From contig NZ_BPIJ01000003.1 in NCBI RefSeq assembly GCF_026004055.1, positions 154,406 through 218,405 of the forward strand: a stretch of DNA of 64,000 nt. The letters run 5' to 3'. The notes below the pieces were generated by a model. That model made no database searches and was not told the origin of the DNA. It worked only from the letters and a program-made list of their open reading frames with translations. Position 1 is the stretch's first letter. Each line of letters starts with the position of its first letter. Source of the stretch: Meiothermus sp. (GTDB lineage: Bacteria; Deinococcota; Deinococci; Deinococcales; Thermaceae). Positions 1-8,605 of the stretch are shown piece after piece. A program made the translations under genes and the position numbers.

Positions 1-457
1 CAAACTCGCGGTAGCTGCTGGCCGCAATCGCGCCGGTAGGGGCCTGGCTGCAAGGCACATCAGCCCGCAGAAGGGTGGTTCCGTTGAAGCTATAGCCAAC
101 GGAGCGGCACTCCTGGCCGTTTGGATAGAGACTGGTGTGGTAGCGGGTCACAAAGGTGTCCCGCTCGAGCTGGTCGGTGCCGGTGAGGCAGGGCGTTCCG
201 GGCGCGCAAGAAACCCAGCTAGTCGCGTCAAAGCGCACCTCGTTGCCCCGGATAAAGCGGCTCGAGCCCGCCAGCAGCAAGTCCTGGCTCACCATCTGCA
301 GCACCAGGCGGGCCCGATCCTGTACCTCGTTGCGCTCCTGCACAATGCGGGTGTCCTGTGACTGGCTGGCCAAAAAGCGGGTGGCAATGGCCAGCACCCC
401 GGCAAAAATCGCCAGCACCACCATCAGCTCGAGAATCGTCAAACCTTTAGTTCGCAT
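1..457 (-). CDS. PilW-like type IV pseudopilin, partial at 3' end
   Basis: The start of a prepilin-like protein whose C-terminus lies beyond the window edge. The N-terminus reads MRTKG/LTILELMVVLAIF, a class III signal: basic leader, Gly at -1 for prepilin peptidase, Glu at +5 of the mature protein and one hydrophobic helix that anchors the protein in the inner membrane and packs in the pilus core. The visible globular part is rich in Cys, Ser and Gly (for example the CAPGTPC stretch), as in minor pilins. It is the third of three consecutive pseudopilin genes, which recalls the minor-pilin and competence cluster (pilA1/pilA2/pilW/comZ) of Thermus. Assignment to PilW rather than another minor pilin rests on position and Cys content and is inference. 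Confidence 0.8.
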   Translation of the reverse strand, partial: MRTKGLTILELMVVLAIFAGVLAIATRFLASQSQDTRIVQERNEVQDRARLVLQMVSQDLLLAGSSRFIRGNEVRFDATSWVSCAPGTPCLTGTDQLERDTFVTRYHTSLYPNGQECRSVGYSFNGTTLLRADVPCSQAPTGAIAASSYREF

Positions 458-466
458 GGCAAGCTC

Positions 467-913
467 CTAGTTGGGACGCGGACAGGGCTCGAGGCTCCCC
501 GCCCCAATGGCGGCGGTACGCGAAGCAAAACTGTCGTAGCACGAAACCTTGGTAGCCAGGTTAATGGTGATGCCCTGGCTGGCCGCCGAGGACTGAATCA
601 GGATCTGCCCTTCCCCGTCCAGACCTTCGTCTATGCCGCTGTTGATGATGAATCCGGTACCTGAACAAACAAAGCCGTTGCCGCTCTCATTGCCGGTGGG
701 GCAGCCGTTGTAGTAGCGGGTAAAGTTGGCCAGCACCACCCCCACCTGGTTTTCCAGAATTTGCGTGGCGGTGTCCTTGACCTGGCTTACCACCCCCGCC
801 CGGGCGGTGGCGCGGTAGTTGGTAACCTGCGAGAACACCAGCACCCCAAACGCTACCGCCATCACGGCCAGGGCAATCAGCAACTCGACCAACGTAATTC
901 CTCGATTCTGCAT
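467..913 (-). CDS. PilV-like type IV pseudopilin
   Basis: A 148-residue prepilin-like protein. The leader MQNRG/ITLVELLIALAVMA has the prepilin peptidase Gly, Glu at +5 and a hydrophobic helix of about 20 residues. The globular domain carries several Cys (NGCPTG, GFVCSG, KVSCYD, LEPCPRPN) that could form disulfides in the periplasm. It sits 9 bp after the upstream pseudopilin gene and 9 bp before the next, so the three are co-transcribed. Proteins of this type prime or cap type IV pili and are needed for DNA uptake in Thermus; that role here is inferred from family and order. Confidence 0.85.
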   Translation of the reverse strand: MQNRGITLVELLIALAVMAVAFGVLVFSQVTNYRATARAGVVSQVKDTATQILENQVGVVLANFTRYYNGCPTGNESGNGFVCSGTGFIINSGIDEGLDGEGQILIQSSAASQGITINLATKVSCYDSFASRTAAIGAGSLEPCPRPN

Positions 914-921
914 GATGGCTC

Positions 922-1428
922 CTATGGACAGGCCGCTCTGATCTGGGCGCGGCCCTGCTGGTTGATGTTCACGAAACGGCTATACGAGCCGATGGCAAGC
1001 TCCACACTGCGGCTGGTGGCCAGCTGGTAGACCCCCCGAGCGTCGAACACCACCTCGGCGCTGGTAGAGGCCGCGGCATCGGCAGCAGTACACTGCCGCA
1101 GGCTGGCTACAATCCGGCCCCACTCGCCCTCCCCAAACTGGGTGCGGCTGATCACGGGGTCGCTGTTATCCAGGCCGTTCTGGTCGGCATCGGCCACAAT
1201 TTCGTAGCGGTTGGTTCCGCTGCCAAAGCTGAATCGGATTCCCACCGGCACGTTGCGCCGCAGGGCCTCGAGGCGGGCGCGGGTCACGTCGGCACTGAGA
1301 ATCTGGGCCGCCTGATTGACCCGCATCCGGTCGGAGTTAAACCACCCGCCTCCCAGGGCAATCAAAATGCCTAAAATGGCGGTCACCACGATCAGTTCAA
1401 TTACGCTCAGACCGCTGGCTCGCTTCAC
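922..1428 (-). CDS. GspH/FimT-like type IV pseudopilin
   Basis: First gene of the pseudopilin run, 168 residues, starting with GTG after a good ribosome binding site (GGGAGG 6 nt upstream). The leader MKRASG/LSVIELIVVTAIL shows the prepilin peptidase cleavage site with Glu at +5. The body resembles the GspH/FimT fold (SADVTRARLEALRRNVPVGI, then VFDARGV and a terminal cysteine), which matches PilA1/PilA2-type minor pilins of Thermus. Probable role: minor subunit of a type IV pilus or DNA-uptake pseudopilus at the inner membrane. Divergent from trmI, with about 320 bp between them. Confidence 0.85.
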   Translation of the reverse strand: MKRASGLSVIELIVVTAILGILIALGGGWFNSDRMRVNQAAQILSADVTRARLEALRRNVPVGIRFSFGSGTNRYEIVADADQNGLDNSDPVISRTQFGEGEWGRIVASLRQCTAADAAASTSAEVVFDARGVYQLATSRSVELAIGSYSRFVNINQQGRAQIRAACP

Positions 1429-1738
1429 ACAACCTCCCGTCTGGAGGTGACAGGTGCAACTTGGTTACCGCAGCCAACCACCCCGTGTTTGCTCACAGCT
1501 TCAGCCTAAAAGCGCGCAACCACGCTCCGGATGACTTTTGACCCAACAATTCAACTTTTAGGTAACGCAACGTAACGCCTAGATTAATGACGATTAAATG
1601 CGTCTCAGAACAGCAATATCGAAAATCCACTTACAGCAAAATTAACGAACCACTCCCCCATTTGGGGGATACCCCAAGACCTACGGCTTGCGCCCTTGGC
1701 AAGGGCAGGACGTTTGACAAACCTACCCACCTCTCCCC

Positions 1739-1751
1739 TAGGCTAGACCCC
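1739..1751 (+). promoter_or_regulatory. Leaderless -10 element of trmI
   Basis: TAGGCT (1739-1744) lies 7 nt before the ATG at 1752, the arrangement of leaderless mRNAs common in Deinococcota. A TTGACA (1714-1719) lies upstream with a long 19-nt spacer. No Shine-Dalgarno sequence precedes the ATG. This supports 1752 rather than the in-frame codons further upstream as the start. Confidence 0.5.
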
Positions 1752-2519
1752 ATGACCTACGGCGACTGGGCACTCTTGCAAGACCGGCGGGGCCGCACCT
1801 ATCTGTTTCGTTTGCAGGAAGGCGGTATGTTCAACTATCACCGGGGCTCCTTGCACCATGAGGCCATCGTGCACGCAGGGGTCGGTGGGAGGGTTGCCAC
1901 CCCTCAGGGCGAGCTCTTTACCATCCACCGCCCCACCCTGGAAGACTACGTGCTGCACATGCCCCGCGAGACCACCCCCACCTACCCCAAGGACGCCGCC
2001 ACCCTCTGTTTTCTGCTCGACTTAGCCCCCGGTATGCGGGTGCTGGAGGCCGGTTCGGGCTCCGGGGGCCTGACCCTGTACCTAGCACGGGCGGTAGGGC
2101 CTTCAGGCCAGGTTTGGAGTTATGAGACCCGCCCCAAGCACCAGGCCCGGGCCCGACGCAACCTGAGCGAGTTTGAAGACTGGGGCAACGTGACCTGGGT
2201 GGAGGCCGACCTGGCCCAGGCCGAACTCCCCCCAAAAGCCTTCGACGGGGTGGCGCTCGACCTGATGGAGCCCTGGACGGTGCTGTCTAGCGTAACCCCG
2301 GCCCTCAAGCCCGACCGCTTTCTGGCCTGCTACCTACCCAACCTAACCCAGGTAGTAACGCTCCTGGAAGAAATAAAGCTGCACAAACTACCCTACCTAA
2401 CAGAGCGCACCCTGGAAGTGCTGCACCGCGAGTGGGACGTGCGACCCCCTGTAGCCCACCCCAAGTTTCAGCAGGTGGGGCATACCGCGTTTTTGGTGCA
2501 GCTCAGGCGAATTAGGTAA
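1752..2519 (+). CDS. trmI: tRNA (adenine(58)-N1)-methyltransferase TrmI
   Basis: SAM-dependent enzyme that makes m1A58 in the T-loop of tRNAs, a modification important for tRNA stability at high temperature; acts as a homotetramer in Thermus. From the ATG at 1752 the protein is 255 residues, the same length as Thermus thermophilus TrmI. It has the N-terminal beta domain (DRRGRTYLFRLQEGGMF, HRGSLHHEAIV), the conserved HRPTLEDYVLHMPR block, SAM motif I VLEAGSGSGGLTLYLARAVG near residue 100, motif II around ALDLMEPW near 175 and the C-terminal FQQVGHTAFLV. The frame stays open upstream to 1587, but that extension is rich in Ser/Lys/Tyr and unlike the family, and a -10 box sits just before 1752. 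Monocistronic. Confidence 0.93.
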   Translation: MTYGDWALLQDRRGRTYLFRLQEGGMFNYHRGSLHHEAIVHAGVGGRVATPQGELFTIHRPTLEDYVLHMPRETTPTYPKDAATLCFLLDLAPGMRVLEAGSGSGGLTLYLARAVGPSGQVWSYETRPKHQARARRNLSEFEDWGNVTWVEADLAQAELPPKAFDGVALDLMEPWTVLSSVTPALKPDRFLACYLPNLTQVVTLLEEIKLHKLPYLTERTLEVLHREWDVRPPVAHPKFQQVGHTAFLVQLRRIR

Positions 2520-2810
2520 GTACAACCCCTCGAGAGCAGGTACCCGGCAAGGCCCCGAACCTGTACGCAATGCAAAGGTGTGGGTCAGCAACTCCTCCTG
2601 ACCTCCCCTACGAGGTAAGCGAGGAACGGGACGAATCTGGGTTCGGGTTGTTTTGCTTCACCGACCGCGCGGGCGTAGCGCATACGAAGGATCCGTAAAG
2701 TGGTTTTACATGTTCACCTGGGGCAAGCGTTGTGGTTGGTGATAATAAAGCAAAGGCCGCTTAATCTAAGCTTAGAGGCACCTAATGGGAGGGTGTGTTG
2801 AGCTAATTTT
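2520..2810. other. Intergenic region with decayed repeat
   Basis: About 290 bp without a gene. Positions 2593-2680 (CCTCCCCTACGAGGTA, then TTTGCTTCACCGACCG) resemble the interior of the element at 54990-55070, so this looks like an eroded copy. A GGGAGG at 2788-2793 is 17 nt before the next gene, too far to be a normal ribosome binding site. No terminator was seen after trmI. Confidence 0.4.
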
Positions 2811-3830
2811 ATGCAGTGGCGTTACCTATTTCCCGTTTTGGCGTTACTCGTTTTAGTATCTGCTTGCGAAACGCCCAATCCACCCCCGGCCACACCCTCA
2901 CCCCCTACGATTATGCTGACAGACAGCGGCCCCATAACCGTTGCTCGCGACGATCAGGTTATCGAGAACGTCCGAATCAACGCCAGCAATGGACACGGCA
3001 TTACGGTTATCAACAAGCGCAATGTGGTGATACGCAACTGCCTCATCCAGCACCGAAACGGTGCGGGCATCTTCTTCAGAAACAGCCCCGGCATCCGCAT
3101 CGAAAACTGCCACATCATTCACACCGGGGCTCCTGCCAGCGGGCCCAACCCCAGCGAAACCCTAAATAACATCACAGGAGAAATTTCCCCCGGCGCAGTA
3201 ATCGACAACGTACGGCTGGAGAAAGGCTCTTCGGGCATCTATCTGACCGACTCCCCCAATGCCGTGCTGACCCGTGTGGAGGGCCGCGACTTTAGGGGCC
3301 CCTTCCCTCGAGGGCAGTTAGTCCAGTTTTCAAGAAGCCATAACTCGCGCCTAGAAAACTTCTCCAGCATCAACGGTCGGGAAAGCTGGGTCGAGGACAA
3401 CCTATCCGCCTGGCGCTCCTCCAACGTGGTTTTTAGGAATGGCTACCTCGAGGGCAACAACTCCCCCAGCGGGGTGGGCGTTATGTTTGAGCAGGACGAC
3501 GGCGCTTCTTCAGGAGGACTGGTAGAGGACGTTCACCTGATCAAGATGGGCAACGGAGCGGTCTCGGCGTATCCGGGCCGCAACGTCATCTTCAGAAACA
3601 TTGGTGTTCGGGACAACATTTGTACCGATCAGGGGAGGGGAACACCTTTGTCGGGTGGCTTGAGCTTTTCCGGATCGCCTAGCTCCAGCAACCTGCGGGT
3701 GGAAAACTCCCGGTACTTCAACCTCTGCCACATTGTCTTGTGGGATAGGCAGGCTTTTAGTTTTGTGGAGCTCAAGCAAGAGAACTTCGCCCTGAAAACA
3801 CCGTTTAAGGCCAGGTTCGGATGGGAGTGA
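2811..3830 (+). CDS. Right-handed beta-helix lipoprotein
   Basis: A 339-residue secreted lipoprotein of unknown substrate. The N-terminus MQWRYLFPVLALLVLVSAC is a lipoprotein signal with Cys19 as the lipidation site, followed by a Pro/Thr-rich linker. From about residue 40 the chain is made of short repeats such as GHGITVINKRNVVIRNCLI, GAGIFFRNSPGIRIENCHI and GIYLTDSPNAVLTRVEG, typical of parallel beta-helix (PbH1/NosD-like) coils found in polysaccharide lyases, epimerases and adhesins. No catalytic signature could be assigned. It stands alone between trmI and the convergent catabolic operon. The weak RBS leaves the exact start open, but the lipobox fixes it within a few residues. Confidence 0.7.
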   Translation: MQWRYLFPVLALLVLVSACETPNPPPATPSPPTIMLTDSGPITVARDDQVIENVRINASNGHGITVINKRNVVIRNCLIQHRNGAGIFFRNSPGIRIENCHIIHTGAPASGPNPSETLNNITGEISPGAVIDNVRLEKGSSGIYLTDSPNAVLTRVEGRDFRGPFPRGQLVQFSRSHNSRLENFSSINGRESWVEDNLSAWRSSNVVFRNGYLEGNNSPSGVGVMFEQDDGASSGGLVEDVHLIKMGNGAVSAYPGRNVIFRNIGVRDNICTDQGRGTPLSGGLSFSGSPSSSNLRVENSRYFNLCHIVLWDRQAFSFVELKQENFALKTPFKARFGWE

Positions 3831-3899
3831 TCCCGCAAGCCGGGTAGCGGGGTATCGTTCCCGCCCGCGGGTTCAAAAGACAGCTTCTGGTTAGACCCT

Positions 3900-5729
3900 T
3901 CAGATATGCACCGAACCCAGCCGGCGCATCTGCGCGGCAATGCGCACCGAAGCGTTGGAAGCCCCAAAGCCCTGGTAGTTGCGCCGCTCCACGATTTCGA
4001 AGAAAAAGAGGTCGGCAAAGGTCTGGGTGTAGGCCTGGAAGAACTCGCCCTCCTCGCTTTGCTCGTAGAGAATCTGGCGCCGCTTTAGGGCCTGCACGAA
4101 GTCTGGGGCCAGGCCATAGCGGGCCTCGAGGTCGAGGTAATAGGTCTCGGGAATAGGCAGCAGCTCCACCCCGGCCTCCTCCAGGGCCGCCAGGGCGGCG
4201 AAGATGTCCGGGGTTTCCAGGGCGATGTGCTGCACCCCCCCGCCGTAGTAGGCGCTCAAAAAGCGCGAGGCCAGGGTCTCGGTGTGCTGGGAGGCGTTCT
4301 GCACCAGGCGCAGGGTGCCCTCGGGGTTCTGCACCGCCTGGCTCTCGATGAGGCCCTTGGGGTCGGGGATTTCGGTCAGGTCGCTGGCCTCCAGCCCCAG
4401 TACGCTGCGGTAGAAAAGCCGCCAGGAGAGGAGCTTGGCCGGGGGCATGACCTGGGCGATGTGATCAATACGCCGCAGGTGGGGCTGGGCTGGGGGTGGG
4501 GCCACCGGCTCCAGGCCCGCCCACCAGGGGGTGCCCGGCTCGAGCAGGTACAGGAGGCTGCCCTCCAGGCCCCGCAGGGCCGGCAGCGGCCAGTCGGGGC
4601 CCTCCAGGAGGGGGGCGCGGTAGGCCTGGGCCCGCGCCAGGGCTTGGGGCAGGCTGGCCACCTCGAGGCCTAGCGCGCACACCGCGGCCCCGTGTAGCAG
4701 GTGGTAGCTGTGGGCGAAGCCCTCGGGTTCGGCATTCACCACAAAGCGAATCTCCCCCTGCTGCCAAAGCCGCACCTGCCGGGTGGGGTGGCGGTGGGTG
4801 CAGGCAAAGCCCAGCCGCTCGAGCAGGTCTTCCAGCAAAGCGGCCTCCCCCTCACCCGCGGCGAACTCCACGAAGCCCACCCCCAAGCACCTGGGCGGGG
4901 GGGGCTGGCTTTGGGGCTGGGCCAGCCCCTGTAGGTAGACCAGCGAGCGGTGGGCGTCCTGGGCCACCTCCAGGGGCGGGGCCGAGCGGAACTGGTCGTT
5001 GAAAATCTCGAGCGAGAGAAACCCCTGGTAGCGGGCCTCGGCCAGGGATTGCATGAAGTCCTGCAGGGGAAGCTGGCCCTGGCCCGGCAGGTTGCGGAAG
5101 TGACGGCTCCAGGGTAGCAAGCCCATCTCGAGCCGGGGCGCGTCGGCCACCTGCACCAGGAAAATCTTCTCCGGTGGGATGCGGGGAATCCCCGAGAGGG
5201 GAAGCCCCTGGGCCAGGATGTGGAAGCTGTCCAGGATGGTGCCCACCGCGGGGTGGTCGGCCCGGCGCACTACCTCCCAGGCGTCGCGGTAGTCGTGGAT
5301 GTGCCGGCCCCAGGCCAGGGCCTCGAAGCCTATGCGCATCCCCCGCCGCCGGGCCCGCTCGCCCAGCTCGTAGAGATCCTCGGCGGCCCGCTCGAGGCCG
5401 GGCAGGGCCTTGGGCGAGACGTTGGAGCAGACCAGCAACAGCTCGGTGCCCAGGGCCTCCATCAGGTCGAACTTGCGCTCGGCCCGCTCAAAGGCCCGGC
5501 TGCGCTCGGGCTCGGGCAGGCCCTCGAAGTCGCGGAAGGGCTGGAGGGCCACCAGCTTTAAGCCCAGCTCGCGGATGAAGGCCCCCACCGCCTGGGGCGA
5601 ACCGTCGAAGGTGAGCAAGTCTTGCTCAAAGAGCTCCACCCCCTCGAAGCCGGCCTGGGCGATGGCCTGGAGCTTGCTCCGCAGGTCGCCGCTCAACGAG
5701 ACAGTGGCGATGGAGGTGCGGTAGCCCAT
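3900..5729 (-). CDS. Fused 3-dehydroshikimate dehydratase / HPPD-like protein (QuiC type)
   Basis: A 609-residue fusion. Residues 1-270 form a xylose-isomerase-like TIM barrel of 3-dehydroshikimate dehydratases (AsbF/QuiC), which turn dehydroshikimate into protocatechuate using a divalent metal. Expected ligands are visible: Glu in GFEALAWGRH, Asp/His in ILDSFHIL, Gln/Asp in FLVQVADAP and Glu in LSLEIFND. Residues 290-609 are a vicinal-oxygen-chelate half resembling 4-hydroxyphenylpyruvate dioxygenase, with metal ligands in RRIDHIAQV, GGVQHIALE and FFEIVERR. This two-domain layout is that of Pseudomonas QuiC1. The ATG at 5729 lies 4 bp after the preceding stop; the open frame further upstream overlaps the dehydrogenase and is ignored. 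Last gene of the tctCBA operon, which suggests catabolism of shikimate, quinate or dehydroshikimate (inference). Confidence 0.82.
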   Translation of the reverse strand: MGYRTSIATVSLSGDLRSKLQAIAQAGFEGVELFEQDLLTFDGSPQAVGAFIRELGLKLVALQPFRDFEGLPEPERSRAFERAERKFDLMEALGTELLLVCSNVSPKALPGLERAAEDLYELGERARRRGMRIGFEALAWGRHIHDYRDAWEVVRRADHPAVGTILDSFHILAQGLPLSGIPRIPPEKIFLVQVADAPRLEMGLLPWSRHFRNLPGQGQLPLQDFMQSLAEARYQGFLSLEIFNDQFRSAPPLEVAQDAHRSLVYLQGLAQPQSQPPPPRCLGVGFVEFAAGEGEAALLEDLLERLGFACTHRHPTRQVRLWQQGEIRFVVNAEPEGFAHSYHLLHGAAVCALGLEVASLPQALARAQAYRAPLLEGPDWPLPALRGLEGSLLYLLEPGTPWWAGLEPVAPPPAQPHLRRIDHIAQVMPPAKLLSWRLFYRSVLGLEASDLTEIPDPKGLIESQAVQNPEGTLRLVQNASQHTETLASRFLSAYYGGGVQHIALETPDIFAALAALEEAGVELLPIPETYYLDLEARYGLAPDFVQALKRRQILYEQSEEGEFFQAYTQTFADLFFFEIVERRNYQGFGASNASVRIAAQMRRLGSVHI

Positions 5730-5733
5730 GGGC

Positions 5734-6699
5734 TCACCCCTCCCAGACCAGCACGGCCTTGGCCTGCGGCAGCCGTCCTTCCAATAGCTCCTGGAAGGTC
5801 TCTTGGTAGGCGCTAAACGAATGCACCGCCGCCAGCCCGTCGGGGAGCTGGGCCACCAACCCCACCGCGCGCGAGAAGTCGTCGTGGGTGAAGACATAGG
5901 CCCCCTTGAGGCCTATTTCCTGCAGAACCAGGCGCTGCAAGGGCAGGGGGGCCGCGGTGGCCTCAAGGCCCACCAGCACCACCAACCCGCCCGGTTCCAC
6001 CGCGTTTGCTGCGGCTTCTACGGTCTGCGTTCCGCCCACGCAGTCCAGCACCACCTCAAAGCTCCCTTCCGGGGCCTCCAGCACCCCCTGTAGGAAGCCC
6101 AGGCCCTCCAGCCAGGCCCGCCGCAAAGGGTTGCGCTCGGCCACCCAGACCCGCGCCCCACCCCGCTGCAAAAGCCAGGCCGCCAGGGTGCCGATGGCCC
6201 CCCCACCCAGCACCAAAGCCCGCCGCCCCAGCGTGGGCCCGGCCAGCTCCACCGCCCGCAGGGCCACCGCCAGCGGCTCGCACAGGGCCCCTTTCCAAAG
6301 GGGCAAGCCTTCGGGCAGCGGGTAGAGCTGGGCCAGGGGCAGCCGGATCTGCTGGGCGAAGCCCCCCGGGTAGTGGAAGCCCACGTTGGTACGCTCCACG
6401 CAGAGGTTGGAGAGCCCCCGGCGGCAGGCATCGCAGCGCCCGCAGGCCACCAAAGGGTTCACCGCCACCGCCCGGCCCACCCAGTCCGGCGGGCCTTCCC
6501 GCACGACGGCGGCGATCTCGTGCCCCAGCACCAGCGGCGGGCGCCAGCGGGCCCGCATGGCCGGACTGCCCTTGTAGACGCTCAGGTCGCTTCCGCAAAC
6601 CCCACAGGCCGCCACCTCCAGGAGCACCCCCCCCTCCGCCGGGGGAGGCAGCTCCTGCAGGCTCAGGCGGCCAAAGTCCTCCAAAACCACCGCCTGCAT
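5734..6699 (-). CDS. Zinc-dependent medium-chain alcohol dehydrogenase
   Basis: A 321-residue MDR-superfamily dehydrogenase. Catalytic zinc residues are in CGVCGSDLSVYKG and GHEIAAVV; the structural zinc lobe is CGRCDACRRGLSNLC; the Rossmann motif is LGGGAIGTLAAWLL. Relatives oxidise polyols, threonine or cyclic alcohols with NAD(P). The start ATG overlaps the tctA stop as TGATG, so translation is coupled. Its place between a carboxylate transporter and a dehydroshikimate dehydratase suggests oxidation of the imported substrate, for example shikimate to 3-dehydroshikimate. That would be an unusual use of an MDR enzyme and is inference; the substrate cannot be read from sequence. Confidence 0.85.
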   Translation of the reverse strand: MQAVVLEDFGRLSLQELPPPAEGGVLLEVAACGVCGSDLSVYKGSPAMRARWRPPLVLGHEIAAVVREGPPDWVGRAVAVNPLVACGRCDACRRGLSNLCVERTNVGFHYPGGFAQQIRLPLAQLYPLPEGLPLWKGALCEPLAVALRAVELAGPTLGRRALVLGGGAIGTLAAWLLQRGGARVWVAERNPLRRAWLEGLGFLQGVLEAPEGSFEVVLDCVGGTQTVEAAANAVEPGGLVVLVGLEATAAPLPLQRLVLQEIGLKGAYVFTHDDFSRAVGLVAQLPDGLAAVHSFSAYQETFQELLEGRLPQAKAVLVWEG

Positions 6700-8180
6700 C
6701 AAGCACGCTCCTCCGCCGGCAGGCGCAGCGCCGCCCACCAGCCCCGCCGGAAGCCCAGCACCGCCACCACCATGGCCACGTTCAAAAAGGCCAGGAGTAG
6801 GGCCAAAGGCCGCTCAAAGAAGCTCAAGAGGTTCCAGTGGGTCTTGATCATGCTCACCATAAAGTGCTGCTCGAGCAAAGGCCCCAGCACCATCCCCAGC
6901 ACCACCAGACCCAAAGGAAAGCCCCCCTGGCGCAGCACGAAGCCCAAAGCCCCCAGCGCCGCCAGCAGGTAAAGGTCGAAGGGGTTGTTGTTGACGGCAT
7001 AGGCCCCCACCACGCACAGCCCCAGCACCGCCCCCATCAGCACCCGCATGGGAATACGAAGCAGGTTCTGCACGATCAGGGCGCTCAGGTAGCCGCCCAG
7101 CGGCATCAGTACCACGCTCACCAGGAAGAAGGCCAGGTAGATTTGGATTACCAAAGCCCCGTGCTTGTTGAAAAGCTCGGGGCCCGGGGTAATGCCCAAG
7201 GCCAGGAACATCCCCAGCAGGATGGCCGTAAGGGTATCGCCGGGCAGCCCCAGGGCCATGGCCGGAATCCAGGCCCCGGCCACCGCGGCGTTGTTGGCGG
7301 TAGTTCCATCCAGGGCCACCTGCTCTGGGCGCCCCCCTCGCATACGACGCAGGTTACTGGAAATCCAGGCCGCGATGTCCGAGCCGGCCCCCGGCAAAAA
7401 GCCCACAAAGGTGCCCAGCACCGAGGAGCGCACCAGCGAGCCGCGTTCCTTCCAGCAGAACTGGCCGGCTTCCTGAAAGTACGCCCGAAAGATGCCCCGG
7501 CCCCCCAGCCCCTCGACCTGGGCCTGAGGCGAGCGGTTTTTGTGCAGCAGGTGGTGCAGCACCTCGCTCACCCCGAAGAAGGCAATCAGGGCTACGATGA
7601 AGTCGATGCCCCCTAGTAGGTTGGGCTGGCCGAAGGTAAAGCGGGGGTGGCCTAAGGCGGGGTCGTAGCCGATGGTGGCCAGGAGCATCCCCAGGCCAAA
7701 GGCCAGTGCCCCCTTGAGGATGGAGGGCACCGCCAGGACGCCGCTGATGATGCCTAAGAGCACCAGCCAGAAGTACTCAAAGGAGGAAAACTGCTTGGCC
7801 AGGGCCACCAGCCCCAGCGAGCCCACCACCAAGAACCCCAGCCCAATCAGGCTGCCGATGGCCGAGGGCAGGGCCGAAAGCCCCAGGGCAAAGGCCGGGG
7901 AGCGCTTTTGGGCCACCTCGTGCAACTCCTCGGTGTAGGCCGCCGAGGCGGGGGTACCGGGCATCCGCACCAGCACCGAACCGATGTCCCCGGCGAAGAT
8001 GGCCGTGGCGGTGATGCCGATGAGGGCTGCCAGGGCCACCTGGGGCCCCAAGAAGAGCAGAACGGGGATGGCCAGGCTGATGGCTAAGGTGGCGGTGAGG
8101 CCGGGAATGGCCCCAAAAATTGCCCCGTACAGCGAGCCCAGGATGAGGGCCAGCAGGGCTTCTGGGCTCAGGAAGCTCAT
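6699..8180 (-). CDS. tctA: Tripartite tricarboxylate transporter permease TctA
   Basis: Large permease of a TTT-family secondary importer, 493 residues with about 10-12 hydrophobic segments. The TctA signatures are present: GAIFGAIPGLTATLAISLAI near residue 20 and GFLPGAGSDIAAWISSN near 260, with a second conserved stretch GTTANNAAVAGAWIPAMALG. It carries substrate delivered by the periplasmic TctC together with the small subunit TctB. It overlaps tctB by 4 bp (ATGA) and the following dehydrogenase by 1 bp. TTT systems import citrate, tartrate, aromatic acids and other carboxylates; the neighbouring catabolic enzymes suggest a shikimate-type acid here (inference). Confidence 0.92.
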   Translation of the reverse strand: MSFLSPEALLALILGSLYGAIFGAIPGLTATLAISLAIPVLLFLGPQVALAALIGITATAIFAGDIGSVLVRMPGTPASAAYTEELHEVAQKRSPAFALGLSALPSAIGSLIGLGFLVVGSLGLVALAKQFSSFEYFWLVLLGIISGVLAVPSILKGALAFGLGMLLATIGYDPALGHPRFTFGQPNLLGGIDFIVALIAFFGVSEVLHHLLHKNRSPQAQVEGLGGRGIFRAYFQEAGQFCWKERGSLVRSSVLGTFVGFLPGAGSDIAAWISSNLRRMRGGRPEQVALDGTTANNAAVAGAWIPAMALGLPGDTLTAILLGMFLALGITPGPELFNKHGALVIQIYLAFFLVSVVLMPLGGYLSALIVQNLLRIPMRVLMGAVLGLCVVGAYAVNNNPFDLYLLAALGALGFVLRQGGFPLGLVVLGMVLGPLLEQHFMVSMIKTHWNLLSFFERPLALLLAFLNVAMVVAVLGFRRGWWAALRLPAEERA

Positions 8181-8596
8181 CCTTGCACCCCCAAGAAGCG
8201 CTGGAAGAATAGGTAGACCAACAGGGCCACCGCCCCGCCGGTGAGCAAGGCCACCCCGGGGCGCACCCCCAGCAAGAGCGCCCCTGCTGCGGCGTAAAAC
8301 CCGGCAGTGGGCGAGAGTCCGAGCCGCCCCAGGAGCCAGGGAGCCAGGGCCAGGCCCAAAAGGGCCAGCAGCACCAGGCCCTCACCCCCCTGGAGCCGGG
8401 CCCTTGCCCGGCGGCCCTGCCACCATAGCCCGAGCCCGCTGAGGAGGAGCACCACCCCCAGGATACTCGGGAAGAGGGCCGGGCCGGGGTAACCCCCCTC
8501 CATCTGGGGCAGGCCCCGGCTCAAGAGGAGGGCCAACGCGCCCAGGGCCACCGCTAAGAGGGCCGCTACCCGTTCCCAGACCCGCATCGCGTCCAT
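8177..8596 (-). CDS. tctB: Tripartite tricarboxylate transporter small permease TctB
   Basis: 139-residue, four-helix membrane protein. Hydrophobic segments near residues 10-25, 40-57, 75-95 and 110-130 match the TctB family, which assembles with TctA. The typical GYPGPALFPSILGVVLLLSG segment lies near residue 35. It starts 9 bp after tctC and overlaps tctA by 4 bp, giving the usual C-B-A order. The assignment rests mainly on size, topology and position, since TctB sequences diverge quickly. Confidence 0.85.
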   Translation of the reverse strand: MDAMRVWERVAALLAVALGALALLLSRGLPQMEGGYPGPALFPSILGVVLLLSGLGLWWQGRRARARLQGGEGLVLLALLGLALAPWLLGRLGLSPTAGFYAAAGALLLGVRPGVALLTGGAVALLVYLFFQRFLGVQG

Positions 8597-8605
8597 ACCA
8601 GGCTC

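Noticed and set aside
5730..5897. Upstream extension of the dehydroshikimate dehydratase frame
   Set aside because: It overlaps the dehydrogenase coding sequence; family similarity begins at the ATG at 5729.
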